Positions 25,301-31,667 of a stretch of 64,000 bases of DNA are shown here, in pieces. Source of the stretch: Henricia sp. BOLD:AAB3569 (taxonomy: Eukaryota > Echinodermata > Asteroidea > Spinulosida > Echinasteridae). Below the pieces are notes generated by a model that made no database searches, was not told the origin of the DNA, and saw only the letters and a program-made list of their open reading frames with translations. Location: NCBI GenBank assembly GCA_037783545.1, contig JBBELK010000525.1:1116001-1180000 (forward strand), written 5' to 3'. Both the position numbers and the translations under genes were made by a program. Position 1 is the stretch's first letter. Each line of letters begins with the position of its first letter.

Positions 25301-27089
25301 GAAGCTATTGTATTAAACAAAACACATTTTGTCATGCATGACAATATATTAATACCGGGGTGAAGAATGACAGCCAGTTTCTGAACAAGTTTTTGTGCAT
25401 TTTAATCAGTGCTCTCCACTGATGGACAATTTGTCCGAGCGTGCTGAGCAGCGCCCTCACGTGGCAATCACTGACCAACCCCCTGTTGTCGCATGAGGGC
25501 GCTGTTCAAAGCAGATGTCTGCAACTCATGTCGCAGCTGTTGGTTATCAGCCGCGGATTGGGTCGCCGAATGCGATAGTAGATATGCACAGCGAATTGTG
25601 TTTGGCGACTTTACACCTAATTTTAGAATGACTCGGCGGTACTTCTAAAGTGTTTTTAGAGAAGAAAATTGATTATTTTTGTCCAGGTGGCACGCCTGAA
25701 TTTCGTGGCAAAAATTATCTCGTCGAGCAAGTTGACGAGCCTCCGTCGTTAATGACTAAATCAACTACTGATACAGAACACTTAAAGTGCTAATGGAGGC
25801 GAAAATATCAATTAGGGTTTATCAAATATAATTGGTATCAAATACCAATTAATAATACTCGACAAAACGTGTAATATATATTGCTAGGAAATTGGAAGTA
25901 TTTCCAAATGAAAAAAACACTGGAAACTGTCATAAAAAAACAATTATCAAAACAATCATCAGCAAGGACAATCTGTTGGAAACCATGAATTTAGCATTTT
26001 TTGTGAGCATTGCACACTGCTCATAAAACATTAAAACTTAAACAAAATTGTCAAAACATTCTGAATCTTTTCATGTTTTCTACAGTAATTTATATAGTAA
26101 GACGAATTTATCACCCATCAGATATCAATTATTATTTAATTTTATGTAGGCCTAGAAGTCACACAAAATTGGAGGCTGAAAATTTGTTTTTGTGAGTAGT
26201 ATACTTCAATAACAAATTCACAATTTAGTCTTTCCACAGTAAAGGGGTATTTTGGCAACACATACCATATTTTCGAGGAAATACCTTTGTCTGTCTCAAA
26301 AAAAAAGAAATAAGTTTGTTGTTCTGAAGAGATAACTTAGGCCCAAAAAGGGTTACAACATGCCTCTCTAAAAACCCTGGGTACAAATTTCCAATATTCG
26401 CTCGTAACCGGGATGGACACTTTTTAGGCCGTCCCGGTTGAGTGTATATTGATTATGTGTACACAGGGTTTTTAGAAAAGCATGTTGTCACACTATTTGT
26501 AACCCTTTTGGGGCCTAATTAAGTTATCACTTCAGAACAACTGAAACTTATTTCTTTTATTTTGAGACCAGACAAAGGTATTTTCTGGAAAATATAATGG
26601 TCCCTGTTGCCGAAATCCCCTTTACCGTGGAAAGACTCAATTGTATTTCAGCAATATGACACTGTGTACATGTACTTATCAAGTCCTTAGGAAATTAGTA
26701 CGTTTAGGTAAATTTTATGCATGTTTAAAGTTGTGGAATTGTTTTCTTTAAATTGGTTGTGACAGCATTCTTCCCAAAGCTATGTCTTTGTAATTAAATT
26801 GCTTTTGAATCTCATAATTTTCCCGTATAGCCACATTCTGCTAATGCGCCGATTCTTGGAATCTTGCCTCGGAAGTGACTTGCGTTATTTCTTTGACTCG
26901 AACTGTTTCCGCATGGCAATGACCAACACGGGACTGCCTGTGTACTGTCAGCAACACTACATGAAAGGTCAAGGGTTAGAGGGGAACGCCGTCTATTGGG
27001 GTCACGTCTCCAAAATGCAGTCCATCCTTGAAAACTCGGGGTATTATGAACATTCCGAGAGAAGCAGCTTTTTTGGAACGCATGGCTAA
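1199..27089 (+). CDS. FOXRED2: FOXRED2-like ER flavoprotein, copy 1 (exons 2-10; exon 1 off the left edge)
   Basis: Nine spliced coding exons: 1199-1375, 13082-13333, 14038-14316, 15873-16039, 17765-17930, 23036-23160, 23288-23398, 25046-25148, 26831-27089. All have AG acceptors and GT donors, and all phases agree. Translation follows vertebrate FOXRED2 (recalled, not searched) through [16 protein letters not shown]-like, [47 protein letters not shown] and [10 protein letters not shown]. The family is an FAD/NAD(P)H-type oxidoreductase of the ER lumen linked in vertebrates to ER-associated degradation. The FAD-binding GxGxxG should lie in the missing exon 1, as in copy 2. About 545 residues are encoded here. 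The first intron shown is 11.7 kb and transposon-filled. The C-terminus ends in THG without a KDEL-type tail. No internal stop or frameshift is seen. Function is inferred from the family. Confidence 0.93.
1512..2643. other. Intron 2 sequence without a recognised gene
   Basis: Similarity to copy 2 stops at 1,512, where copy 2 has an insertion. The segment around 1,800-1,890 recurs in reverse at 61,195-61,290 (shared word GAACCACGGACTGTAT), so it is part of a repeat. Nothing else is supported. Confidence 0.5.
3140..3661. mobile_element. TTAA-flanked MITE, 520 bp (R1 superfamily)
   Basis: Left end TTAAAGGCCCAGTGGATCAT, right end complement of TTAAAGGCCCTGTAGAT, with TTAA at both edges. The host repeat reads CATATCTCAAGAACC elsewhere (4,080; 12,410), so here a CATATCTTAAGAACC target was split at TTAA. 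The closest copy is 23,758-24,291 in the opposite orientation. It contains the 16-base palindrome ATCGTTTGCAAACGAT at 3,309-3,324. Confidence 0.75.
4765..5095 (+). mobile_element. tRNA-derived SINE, family A
   Basis: The tRNA-like head has an A box around TGGTCTAGTGGG and a B box GGTTCGAGCCC, followed by a body with GGGCAAGGCACTTAATC and an ATC-repeat tail (AATCATCATCATC). Another near-full copy is 48,690-49,010 (minus), with fragments at 39,290-39,365 and 44,738-44,800. The GGCAAGGCACTTAA core resembles conserved central domains of metazoan SINEs (recalled, not checked). Confidence 0.8.
5265..5491. mobile_element. hAT-like MITE, second copy (reverse orientation)
   Basis: Ends CGGGGGCGGATCCAGG and CTGGATCCGCCCCTG, about 227 bp, matching 464-770 in reverse. 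The flanks AAAGC (5,260-5,264) and ATAGC (5,492-5,496) match at four of five bases, again a 5-bp duplication. Confidence 0.7.
5519..5551. repeat. Short hairpin
   Basis: GGCTGTTTCGGG and its complement CCCGAAACAGCC enclose about eight bases. No function can be assigned. Confidence 0.5.
5975..6335 (+). pseudogene. LINE reverse-transcriptase relic with internal deletion
   Basis: Translated fragments read [20 protein letters not shown] and [10 protein letters not shown] (RT fingers/palm region), then jump to [20 protein letters not shown] (RT connection region), then a frame-shifted APKHWNSLP-like C-terminus. The active-site region is missing, so this is a collapsed non-LTR retrotransposon copy inside the 2.9-kb element. 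Confidence 0.75.
6546..6777. repeat. ATTTTCGCG motif cluster in an inverted-repeat-like segment
   Basis: Six forward ATTTTCGCG copies (6,584-6,725) and at least one reverse CGCGAAAAT lie within 230 bases, ending GCGAATATTTCAG opposite CAATATTTTCGCC. TTTCGCGC/TTTCGCGG fit the E2F consensus. It is probably a MITE. Regulatory activity is speculative. Confidence 0.5.
7623..8318. other. Intronic stretch without a recognised element
   Basis: No tRNA, repeat boundary or convincing reading frame is visible in this part of the long intron 2 of copy 1. Confidence 0.4.
8319..8600. mobile_element. TA-flanked MITE, 280 bp, CpG-rich
   Basis: Terminal inverted repeats GGCCGTATTCCTGAACGCGG and its counterpart GCGTTCAGGAATACGGTC lie between TA dinucleotides. 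Further in, GGGCGC and GCGCCC pair. Tc1/mariner-type by the TA duplication (inference). Confidence 0.7.
9180..9621. mobile_element. Three-arm hairpin element, first example
   Basis: A 69-base hairpin (arms 9,180-9,208 and about 9,220-9,248) with GC-rich loop CCGACGCGAAGCGG is followed 350 bases later by a third arm, ATATTTATGAGGTGTAG (9,605-9,621), which is the complement of CTACACCTCATAAATAT (9,240-9,256). One end is therefore a hairpin of the terminal sequence and the other end a single copy. Compare 19,374-19,800. Confidence 0.6.
10582..10812. mobile_element. MITE with GGGGCCATCCAAAGTT ends
   Basis: About 27-base terminal inverted repeats: GGGGCCATCCAAAGTTGTCA opposite the complement of TGATAACTTTGGACAGCCCC, about 230 bp in total. 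The interior has repeated TCAACATTTT words. The ends resemble those of 27,186-27,422 (GGGCCTTCCATAAAG). Confidence 0.7.
11014..13063. mobile_element. TGACGTCA-rich element, copy 2 (2.05 kb)
   Basis: Begins with a perfect hairpin AGGTGATCGGG..CCCGATCACCT and ends TCACCCGATCACC plus a second hairpin GCGTTTGT..ACAAACGC and GAAGCTCTAGTT. The interior is about six related units of 320-490 bases carrying GTGACGTCA, TATCAAATTAC, CATATCTCAAGAAC and ACTTCCGG..CCGGAAGT. No coding capacity is seen. It is probably a nonautonomous DNA element built of tandem units. Confidence 0.6.
13082..13333 (+). CDS. FOXRED2: FOXRED2-like copy 1, exon 3 (NAD(P)-binding motif)
   Basis: Acceptor CTGACAG, donor CAG|GTAAGT. 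The exon completes the split Arg codon and reads [19 protein letters not shown], then [19 protein letters not shown], the second Rossmann-type GxGxSA motif (about residues 221-228 of the full model), then HYVGDLR. The first in-frame Met here is internal and is not a start codon. Confidence 0.94.
13370..13720. mobile_element. R1-family MITE, diverged copy after exon 3
   Basis: Shares TACATGATTGG, CCTTGTAGAAATTTCAGCCA, CAGAAAAC, ACCTTCAGTTG and GGTTTTTCTTGTCAACTC with the R1 copies. It has a 26-base perfect palindrome centred on TTTTGCAAAA at 13,515-13,540. Confidence 0.6.
14038..14316 (+). CDS. FOXRED2: FOXRED2-like copy 1, exon 4
   Basis: Acceptor ATCTTAG, donor AA|GTAAGTG. It reads [18 protein letters not shown] through a variable stretch, then [24 protein letters not shown], matching the family core. 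It contains an NAT sequon. Confidence 0.93.
15234..15355. mobile_element. TA-type MITE, relative of 366-822
   Basis: Reverse-strand match to the 366-822 element without the hAT-like insertion: CATTTCGTGGGGCAG, then GTTCCTTGAGGACATGCATG, ending CGATACGGTCTA. It supplies the empty site for the TCAAG duplication. Confidence 0.65.
15368..15760. mobile_element. MITE with GGCATTCCTTA ends
   Basis: GGCATTCCTTATTTTTAG at the left and the complement, CTAAAAGTAAGGAATGCC, at the right, about 393 bp, in the intron between exons 4 and 5 of copy 1. The interior is AT-rich. Confidence 0.65.
15873..16039 (+). CDS. FOXRED2: FOXRED2-like copy 1, exon 5
   Basis: Acceptor TTCACCAG, donor G|GTAGGT. It encodes [17 protein letters not shown], then [21 protein letters not shown] and FIHGYRYT. 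The FTGA...SAGGFIHG segment corresponds to the C-terminal flavin-contacting part of this oxidoreductase fold (family knowledge). Confidence 0.93.
16300..16334. repeat. 35-base near-perfect palindrome
   Basis: CACAGATATCTATTAA and TTAATAGATATCTGTG flank three bases, giving a 16-bp perfect stem. No partner copy was seen in the window. Confidence 0.7.
16484..16926. mobile_element. CpG-rich foldback element with about 111-bp near-identical arms
   Basis: The left arm (16,484-16,598) and right arm (16,812-16,926) are inverted copies differing, as read, by a single-base indel in a G run. The spacer is about 213 bases. Each arm is itself bounded by AAGGCCTCAC and GTGAGGCCTT, so each may be a small element. 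The arms are unusually rich in CpG for this region. Confidence 0.75.
17365..17605 (+). repeat. R2 interspersed repeat, copy a
   Basis: Runs from CCAATTTAGATGTGGAAGCG through ATATGACAAATGATAT and CTCAACACCCATGG to GATCTGGACACGCTCCTTTT. Other copies: 37,035-37,290, 40,297-40,830 (interrupted) and 50,940-51,160 (minus). No tRNA-like head, reading frame or clear inverted termini. Class unknown. Confidence 0.65.
17765..17930 (+). CDS. FOXRED2: FOXRED2-like copy 1, exon 6
   Basis: Acceptor CTTCTACAG, donor CACAG|GTGATT. It encodes [19 protein letters not shown], then [20 protein letters not shown], a highly conserved family block. A tRNA-like promoter-box relic (17,700-17,725, minus) lies within 65 bases upstream of the acceptor. 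Confidence 0.93.
19374..19800. mobile_element. Three-arm hairpin element, second example, inserted in E1
   Basis: A large hairpin (19,374-19,568; inner stem of about 47 bp around loop CCGAGGCCGTAGGCCGAGGG) is followed by a second inverted pair, TATATACCTCATACATTGA (about 19,563) and TCAATGTATGAGGTATATA (19,782-19,800). The related element E2 lacks all of it at about 35,460, where GGTATAG runs into TAAGCTTTATG, so it is a discrete insertion. Confidence 0.75.
19610..19718 (+). repeat. Tandem pair of about 45-base repeats with facing TGACCT/AGGTCA
   Basis: Two copies of TTTGACCTATGACGCA(A/G)AGGTCAAACAATAGTACTTTTT-type sequence. Each contains TGACCT and AGGTCA facing one another, like nuclear-receptor half sites; any binding is speculation. 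Confidence 0.55.
20432..20970 (+). other. Exon-like segments carried by E1
   Basis: Segment one (about 20,432-20,655) lies between TTTTTCAG and CCAACCAG|GTATTC. Segment two begins after TTTCCCTAG at 20,806 and reads [20 protein letters not shown] and [19 protein letters not shown]. Both recur in E2 (36,075-36,300 and 36,510-36,670), where segment two is broken. No single frame joins them cleanly, because the required phase meets a stop in segment one. I do not recognise the family. They may be captured host exons or non-coding RNA exons. Confidence 0.35.
21240..21470. mobile_element. R1 fragment inside E1
   Basis: GCCTTGTAGAAATTTAAGCC, ACACCTTCAGTTAGC and GTGAAGTAAAATTTTGGGG match other R1 copies. 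The same left part is present in E2 up to about 37,019. Confidence 0.55.
21557..21835. mobile_element. Diverged MITE with GGGGCCAATTTCATGG end
   Basis: CAGGGGCCAATTTCATGGCG at the left and a degraded inverted partner, AAAGTTCATGGAGCTGTCC, at the right; similar in type to 54,240-54,518. Confidence 0.45.
22782..22925. mobile_element. R1 right part displaced by E1
   Basis: Continues the R1 copy broken by E1: GTTACCATTGCTATCAACAC, TTTTTCTTGTCAACTCATGA and GGGTCATTGCAAATGATAC, ending GGGTCTTTAA. Confidence 0.6.
23036..23160 (+). CDS. FOXRED2: FOXRED2-like copy 1, exon 7
   Basis: Acceptor CCCACTGCAG, donor TCGG|GTAATA. It encodes [20 protein letters not shown], then [20 protein letters not shown], parallel to vertebrate EYLEEFP...INMEYGKNFSG. 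It contains an NAS sequon. The intron before it (17,931-23,035) carries the 4.07-kb transposon. Confidence 0.92.
23288..23398 (+). CDS. FOXRED2: FOXRED2-like copy 1, exon 8
   Basis: Acceptor TTTTACCAG, donor ACAG|GTATTATT. It encodes [19 protein letters not shown] and [16 protein letters not shown]. The donor runs straight into the ATT tail of a SINE (see 23,400-23,757). Confidence 0.92.
23400..23757 (-). mobile_element. tRNA-derived SINE, family B, abutting the exon-8 donor
   Basis: On the minus strand it ends in an ATT/AAT microsatellite directly after the GT of the exon-8 donor. Matching body words are CCAACGGCTTTACATTCC and CTCGCAAGCGTGA (compare 40,505-40,810 and 41,862-42,238). About 100 bases at 23,562-23,660, with GGCGTAAGTT/AAGTTACGCC ends, look like a further small insertion. 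The head is truncated. Confidence 0.7.
23758..24291. mobile_element. TTAA-flanked MITE, 534 bp
   Basis: TTAAAGGCCCTGTAGATGAT at the left and the complement of TTAAAGGCCCAGTGGATCAT at the right, TTAA at both edges. It is the inverted-orientation sister of 3,140-3,661 and keeps the ATCGTTTGCAAACGAT palindrome (about 24,112-24,127). Confidence 0.75.
24661..24842. mobile_element. Small MITE with ACAGTAAACTCT ends
   Basis: ACAGTAAACTCT and AGAGTTTACTGT are terminal inverted repeats next to TA dinucleotides, with CTTTATATC repeated inside. Pogo/Tigger-type by end sequence (inference). Confidence 0.6.
25046..25148 (+). CDS. FOXRED2: FOXRED2-like copy 1, exon 9
   Basis: Acceptor GCCTCCCAG, donor GTCAG|GTTAGT. 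It encodes a linker and then [20 protein letters not shown], matching vertebrate [14 protein letters not shown]. Confidence 0.92.
26228..26636. mobile_element. Self-complementary (foldback) element, diverged family P
   Basis: GTCTTTCCACAGTAAAGGGG and its complement at 26,617-26,636, with the interior also largely self-complementary (AACCCTTTTGGGGCC against GGCCCAAAAAGGGTT). Related to 45,911-46,348. Lies in the intron before exon 10. Confidence 0.65.
26831..27089 (+). CDS. FOXRED2: FOXRED2-like copy 1, terminal exon 10 with stop
   Basis: Acceptor CCCGTATAG. It encodes [20 protein letters not shown] onward to [17 protein letters not shown], then [15 protein letters not shown] and TAA at 27,087-27,089. 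Vertebrate FOXRED2, as I recall it, continues about 30 residues further to a KEEL-type ER-retrieval tail. That part is absent here, so the last residues either differ in this lineage or are supplied by an alternative 3' exon that I did not find. Confidence 0.9.
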
Positions 27090-27185
27090 ATCTTGATAGA
27101 TGATCCGACTTTTTGTTGATGGTTATGGTTTGTACCTGGATGAGGCTTCAGTGTCTGCGGCTCTGGCTGTGGCTGCAGCTCTGGC
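27090..27185 (+). other. Probable 3'UTR of FOXRED2-like copy 1
   Basis: Sequence directly after the stop, grading into GGCTCTGGCTGTGG-type repeats. No confident polyadenylation site; an AATAAA at 27,656-27,661 lies beyond inserted elements and inside a LINE relic. Confidence 0.4.
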
Positions 27186-27422
27186 AGGGGCCTTCCATAA
27201 AGTACGTACGCACGAAATGCTGACTTTAAAGACAACCCCCCTCCCCCCCACCCCCCCAAAAATAATTTTTGCAGCGTCACCTATATACTTTATTGTTGGG
27301 TGTACGCCTTTGCTCTATACCCCCTCCCCCCCACCCCCCCTCCCCCCCCCGGCCCACCCCCACCCCCACCCCCTACCCCCACCCCCCACCATCCGTGCAT
27401 ACGTACATTATGGACGGCCCCT
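27186..27422. mobile_element. MITE with GGGCCGTCCATAA-type ends, C-rich interior
   Basis: GGGGCCTTCCATAAAGTACG opposite the complement of CGTACATTATGGACGGCCCC. It splits a GGCTCTGGCTGTGG tandem tract. Long C runs at 27,238-27,390 create spurious proline-rich frames. Confidence 0.7.
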
Positions 27423-27494
27423 TGCGGCTGTGGTTGTGGCTCTGGTTGTGGCTCTGGCTATGACTATGTTTGCGGCTCTAGCTGTGGTCCCAAC

Positions 27495-28155
27495 TCTTTC
27501 TGAGCTTGATTCTTTAAGTCTTAACTCTGTAACACAGGAAACTGTTGACTCATTGACTAAACAATTTACCACCTTAATTATGTCTTAATCCCGCTGAATC
27601 ACTGGGCTTGTCCAGTTAAGTCCAAAAAGCAGAATCTAAACGTAAGCCATTTAAAAATAAAGTAAATATGCCTTGCTTTGACCATGAATGTAAATCTAAA
27701 CGTACCGATTACTAAAGAAGAGTAATTCGTTGAAATTAAACATCTTGCAAACCTATAAGAAATTTATTAAATCTAAACAATTTAAGTACTCAAAACAATT
27801 TCATAAGCGTTTAAGAAATCTTAAAAGCAATAATCCTAGAGTATTGGGATATTCTTAACGGGGCATCTAATACTAAAACTAACTCTATTGATTATCTTCT
27901 ATAATCATTTTAAATTAATAAAAAAAATAAATTTTAAACAGCTAAGCGCTAATACTAATTTGGATGACACTAATATAATTTTGACCCAAGGAATATCGAG
28001 CATTCTAATAATGAACTCATTAACGAGCCTTTTACAGGAGCTGAAGTTTGCACTGCTATCCGTAAACTTAAGAATAATAATTGATGGGATTCTTAATGAA
28101 CACCTAAATAACTGCCCTGCGAGTATTGTTTTATTGTTAAGTTATTTAATGTAGT
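27495..28155 (+). pseudogene. Old LINE relic, left half
   Basis: Degraded translation: LSELDSLSLNSVTQETVDSL, then MPCFDHECKSKR, then NEPFTGAEVCTAIRKLKNN and ASIV...LFNVVLE, i.e. the region between endonuclease and RT fingers of a non-LTR element. Many stops and frame changes. It resumes at about 33,650 on the far side of the CR1 insertion. Confidence 0.75.
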
Positions 28156-28703
28156 ACTGGAATTTTTTATTTATTTATTTATTTCTGATATTTTACCAGG
28201 ATAACCCGATTCACTACGTAAAGTGGTCTTCCCCGGGGTCCTGGAGTATAAAAACACTAATATAAAATACATGTATATAAAATAAACAAGTACAGTCAAT
28301 ACATTTATCAAACAACATAAAACCAAAGAAAATTTAAATTAAGATTAAAAGAGGTTTAATAATACGGCAGCTAATATAACAGGGGCAGTCTTTCAATACC
28401 CTTATTTCAACAGTGGCCAAGACTGCCCATGATATGTAGCCGTCGTGAAATTTACCCCACCCAACGTAAAATCCCGATGAATATAAACAAAGTTCACATA
28501 AAACAAAAAAACAACACGCACAGGTAAAATCCAAGTGTTAAACCCATATAGATTAAATAAAATTAAATTTAAACCCATATCATTTAAATAAAATTAAACA
28601 TAAACATAACTTTAAAATATCAATATATCTCTGTATAAAACATAAATTTGAAGTAAAACAAACAACATAAAATAATATAAAATACAAATACCTTAAAAAG
28701 CCG

Positions 28704-31667
28704 TTATGAGTTAGCCATGTGGGTTTTCAGCAATGATTTAAAAATACCAATTGATGGAGCTGACCGCAGTTCTTGGCCAAGGCTGTTCCAGACCATGGCT
28801 CCACTGATTAGTGGACTGTGCTTTAAGCTTTCGGTTTTGAATATTGGGATGAAGAGTTTATCGTTACTAGAGTGCCTAGTGGAATAATTATGAATGTCAC
28901 ATGCTTTAGTTATAAAATTGGTTAAATAAGAGGGGGCAAGACCGTGGATAATTTTATACATTAATACTGCCCTCAAATATGCAAAACGTTTCTGTATGGG
29001 CATCCATCCAAGTGTCTCAAATAATTCACGGGACGGTGTATCATATCCTTTGCCCAATATAATTCTTGCTGCACATTTTTGTAACTTTTGTAATTTTTCA
29101 GTGTGCATTTTATATCGTTCAGACCAAATCTGAGCACAGTAATCAAAGTGAGGCAAGATGCAGGCATTGTAAAGCATTTTTAGCGAGTATAAAGGGATGT
29201 GAGGTTTAACTCGTCTTAACATACCAAGCTGTTTTTGTATTGTTGCCACCACTTTGTTGACTTGCTCATTCCATTTTAATTCTTCGTCTATCATTACACC
29301 AAGACATTTCAATTTCTGAACTCTTTGTAGTGGCACACCGTTTACTTGAACATTAAAGTCCGTAATTCCAATAAGTTTACTTTTAGATCCTATAATCATC
29401 ACATTGGTTTTGTCGTGTTTCATAACCAAGCGGTTTACGTTCAACCATTGTGAGATTTCACCGAGTGCTAGTGACAATTTACCTTCAATATCAGCACTTG
29501 CTGTACCAGACACTGTCAGTGTGGTATCATCAGCATACATGTCAATGACACCAGTATTGACAGATAATGGCATGGAATTTACATAAATGGAAAATAACAA
29601 AGGACCCAATATGGAACCTTGAGGTACGCCACTAACAACGTTTTGTTCTGTCGAAAACGTTTTATTTATAAAGGCACGTTGGCTGCGTTCTGAAAGATAA
29701 CTTTTAAACCAGTTCAATGTGTTGGTACAACATCCGATTGTCTTTAGTTTAGTAAGAAGAATTGTATGGTCAATGGTATCAAAGGCCTTACGGAGGTCGA
29801 TAAACGCCACCCCAGTCAGTAAACCATCATCAAGGTTTTGACTCCACTGAGTAACCATCTTAGTCAAAATCGTAGTAGTTGAATGCATAGGTCTAAAACC
29901 CGACTGGTTAGGGTGTAATAATTGATTTTCGTTAAGAAACTCACGGAGCTGGTCTGAAACAGCACGTTCCAAAATTTTACTGACAGTTGATAAGATGGAG
30001 ATGGGGCGGTAATTACCTACCTCCGACGGGTCTCCAGACTTAAAAATTGGAGTAACTCTAGCTCTCTTCATGCCCCGGGGGACGTATCCTGTAGTGAGAG
30101 ATCTATTTATCACAATAGTCAAAGAATCAAGAATGGCTGGTAAAGTAATTTTCAATAACCGACAACTGATAAAATCATCTCCAGTAGATTTGTTGACATT
30201 CATTTCGCGTATTACCTTTTCCACATAATCGGATGAAACTGGCTCTAAGACAAACTCTTCACCGTGTGTTACACAGCCAGCATTGTCACCATAGTCTGGA
30301 ACAGGTATATCGATTGGTAAATGTTTGCTCACCTCTTTTGCACAGTTAATAAAATAATCGTTAAACATATTGGCAAGAGTAAAAGCATCGTCACAATGTT
30401 CTCCATTTATTTTAAGTGAAAGTGGTGGTGGGCGATTGTGTTTGGGTATTATTTCGTTAAGACATTTCCAAATTTTCTTGCTGTTACCCACATTATTGCT
30501 GATGGCAGTACGGTAAAAGTTGGATTTAGCATTTTGTATGAGGTGAGTAACTCTATTACGAAGACATTTGTAACGTTTCCATAAGGCTTCAGTGTTGTGT
30601 TTAACAGCGGCTTTGTGAACACGGTCACGCTCGTGCATTGCGCTAATTATGTCATCATTGATCCACGGACAGGCATTGTGTCTGATTTTCTTTTTTCGAA
30701 GGGGGGCATGTTGGTTAATGACAGCAATGAACGATTCAGCCCATAACTGCCATACCTGTTCCGTGTCATCAATGTTAACAATTAAATCCCAGCGCACGTT
30801 ACGCAGGTCATTAATGAGGTCATCTTTATTCAAATTATTAAAAGACCGCGATTCAAGGTATTTATGGGTATTCATTTTAGATAAGTCACTATTAAAACCT
30901 CGTGTTGCGTACACCAAGAAATGGTCACTGATACTGGTACAGATGACTCCTTGATCAATAAAAACATTTGGATTATTAATAAAAATCAAATCAATTAATG
31001 TCCTGGAGTGACTCGTTACTCTAGTAGGTGACTTAATTATTTGCACAAAGCCGTGTGTATCAGACGAAAACTTCAATTTGTCTGTGTTTGTACTCGACAC
31101 ACCTTCCATAAAATTACAATTAAAATCACCCATGATAATACAATCCTTGTTACTGTTAGCAGCTGTCGATATCATATGATCAAATGCATTAAAAAAATCA
31201 ATACTTGAATTTGGTGGCCTATAAAATGTACCAGCTAGAATCGGTTTAACTTTACTCTTAATTTCTATCCAGATGTTTTCAGTTGTTTCAGACTCTAAAT
31301 TATTTTGCCTAGTAAAAGTTATACTATTTGACACATACATAGCTACGCCTCCACCGTTCCTATTTCTATCTTTTCTTATAACTGAGAACCCGTCAATGTG
31401 GATTTCATTGTCAGTAATACTGGAGTTGCATAGAGTTTCGCTAAAACAAATCACATCAAACGGTTTATGTTTAAGCAGAACACGAAGCTCGTCCAATTTA
31501 CTAACTAAACTGTGAATATTTAAATGCGCAAATGTTATACCTTTAATATTAGATGGGATAATACTGCCATTGTGTAAGTGTTCGTTATTTTGGTTGTTCA
31601 CTCTTTCCGGTGTTCCAAGTGTTCCGGAATTTGTTAGCGGCGACGATGGATGCGATGGCGGATCCAC
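28704..31667 (-). CDS. CR1-type LINE ORF2: APE endonuclease and reverse transcriptase
   Basis: About 987 codons open without interruption. Endonuclease: AHLNIHSL (Asn49), FSET (Glu77), MGDFN (Asp181), SISDHF (Asp248/His249). RT: RVTPIFKSGD, NYRPISILS, NQSGFRPMHST, FIDLRKAFDTIDH, VSGVPQGSILGPLLF and the catalytic YADD at about 711-714, then MVWNSLGQELR near the end. The frame-opening codon at 31,667 is GTG, not ATG. The frame stays open upstream within ORF1 for at least 85 bases, and the first in-frame AUG is codon 110, inside the endonuclease. Translation probably depends on ORF1 coupling. Confidence 0.9.
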   Translation of the reverse strand: MDPPSHPSSPLTNSGTLGTPERVNNQNNEHLHNGSIIPSNIKGITFAHLNIHSLVSKLDELRVLLKHKPFDVICFSETLCNSSITDNEIHIDGFSVIRKDRNRNGGGVAMYVSNSITFTRQNNLESETTENIWIEIKSKVKPILAGTFYRPPNSSIDFFNAFDHMISTAANSNKDCIIMGDFNCNFMEGVSSTNTDKLKFSSDTHGFVQIIKSPTRVTSHSRTLIDLIFINNPNVFIDQGVICTSISDHFLVYATRGFNSDLSKMNTHKYLESRSFNNLNKDDLINDLRNVRWDLIVNIDDTEQVWQLWAESFIAVINQHAPLRKKKIRHNACPWINDDIISAMHERDRVHKAAVKHNTEALWKRYKCLRNRVTHLIQNAKSNFYRTAISNNVGNSKKIWKCLNEIIPKHNRPPPLSLKINGEHCDDAFTLANMFNDYFINCAKEVSKHLPIDIPVPDYGDNAGCVTHGEEFVLEPVSSDYVEKVIREMNVNKSTGDDFISCRLLKITLPAILDSLTIVINRSLTTGYVPRGMKRARVTPIFKSGDPSEVGNYRPISILSTVSKILERAVSDQLREFLNENQLLHPNQSGFRPMHSTTTILTKMVTQWSQNLDDGLLTGVAFIDLRKAFDTIDHTILLTKLKTIGCCTNTLNWFKSYLSERSQRAFINKTFSTEQNVVSGVPQGSILGPLLFSIYVNSMPLSVNTGVIDMYADDTTLTVSGTASADIEGKLSLALGEISQWLNVNRLVMKHDKTNVMIIGSKSKLIGITDFNVQVNGVPLQRVQKLKCLGVMIDEELKWNEQVNKVVATIQKQLGMLRRVKPHIPLYSLKMLYNACILPHFDYCAQIWSERYKMHTEKLQKLQKCAARIILGKGYDTPSRELFETLGWMPIQKRFAYLRAVLMYKIIHGLAPSYLTNFITKACDIHNYSTRHSSNDKLFIPIFKTESLKHSPLISGAMVWNSLGQELRSAPSIGIFKSLLKTHMANS

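Noticed and set aside
27100-27588. 162-residue open frame just after the FOXRED2-like stop
   Set aside because: It runs through tandem GGCTCTGGCTGTGG repeats, a C-rich MITE and a LINE relic; composition is repeat-driven.
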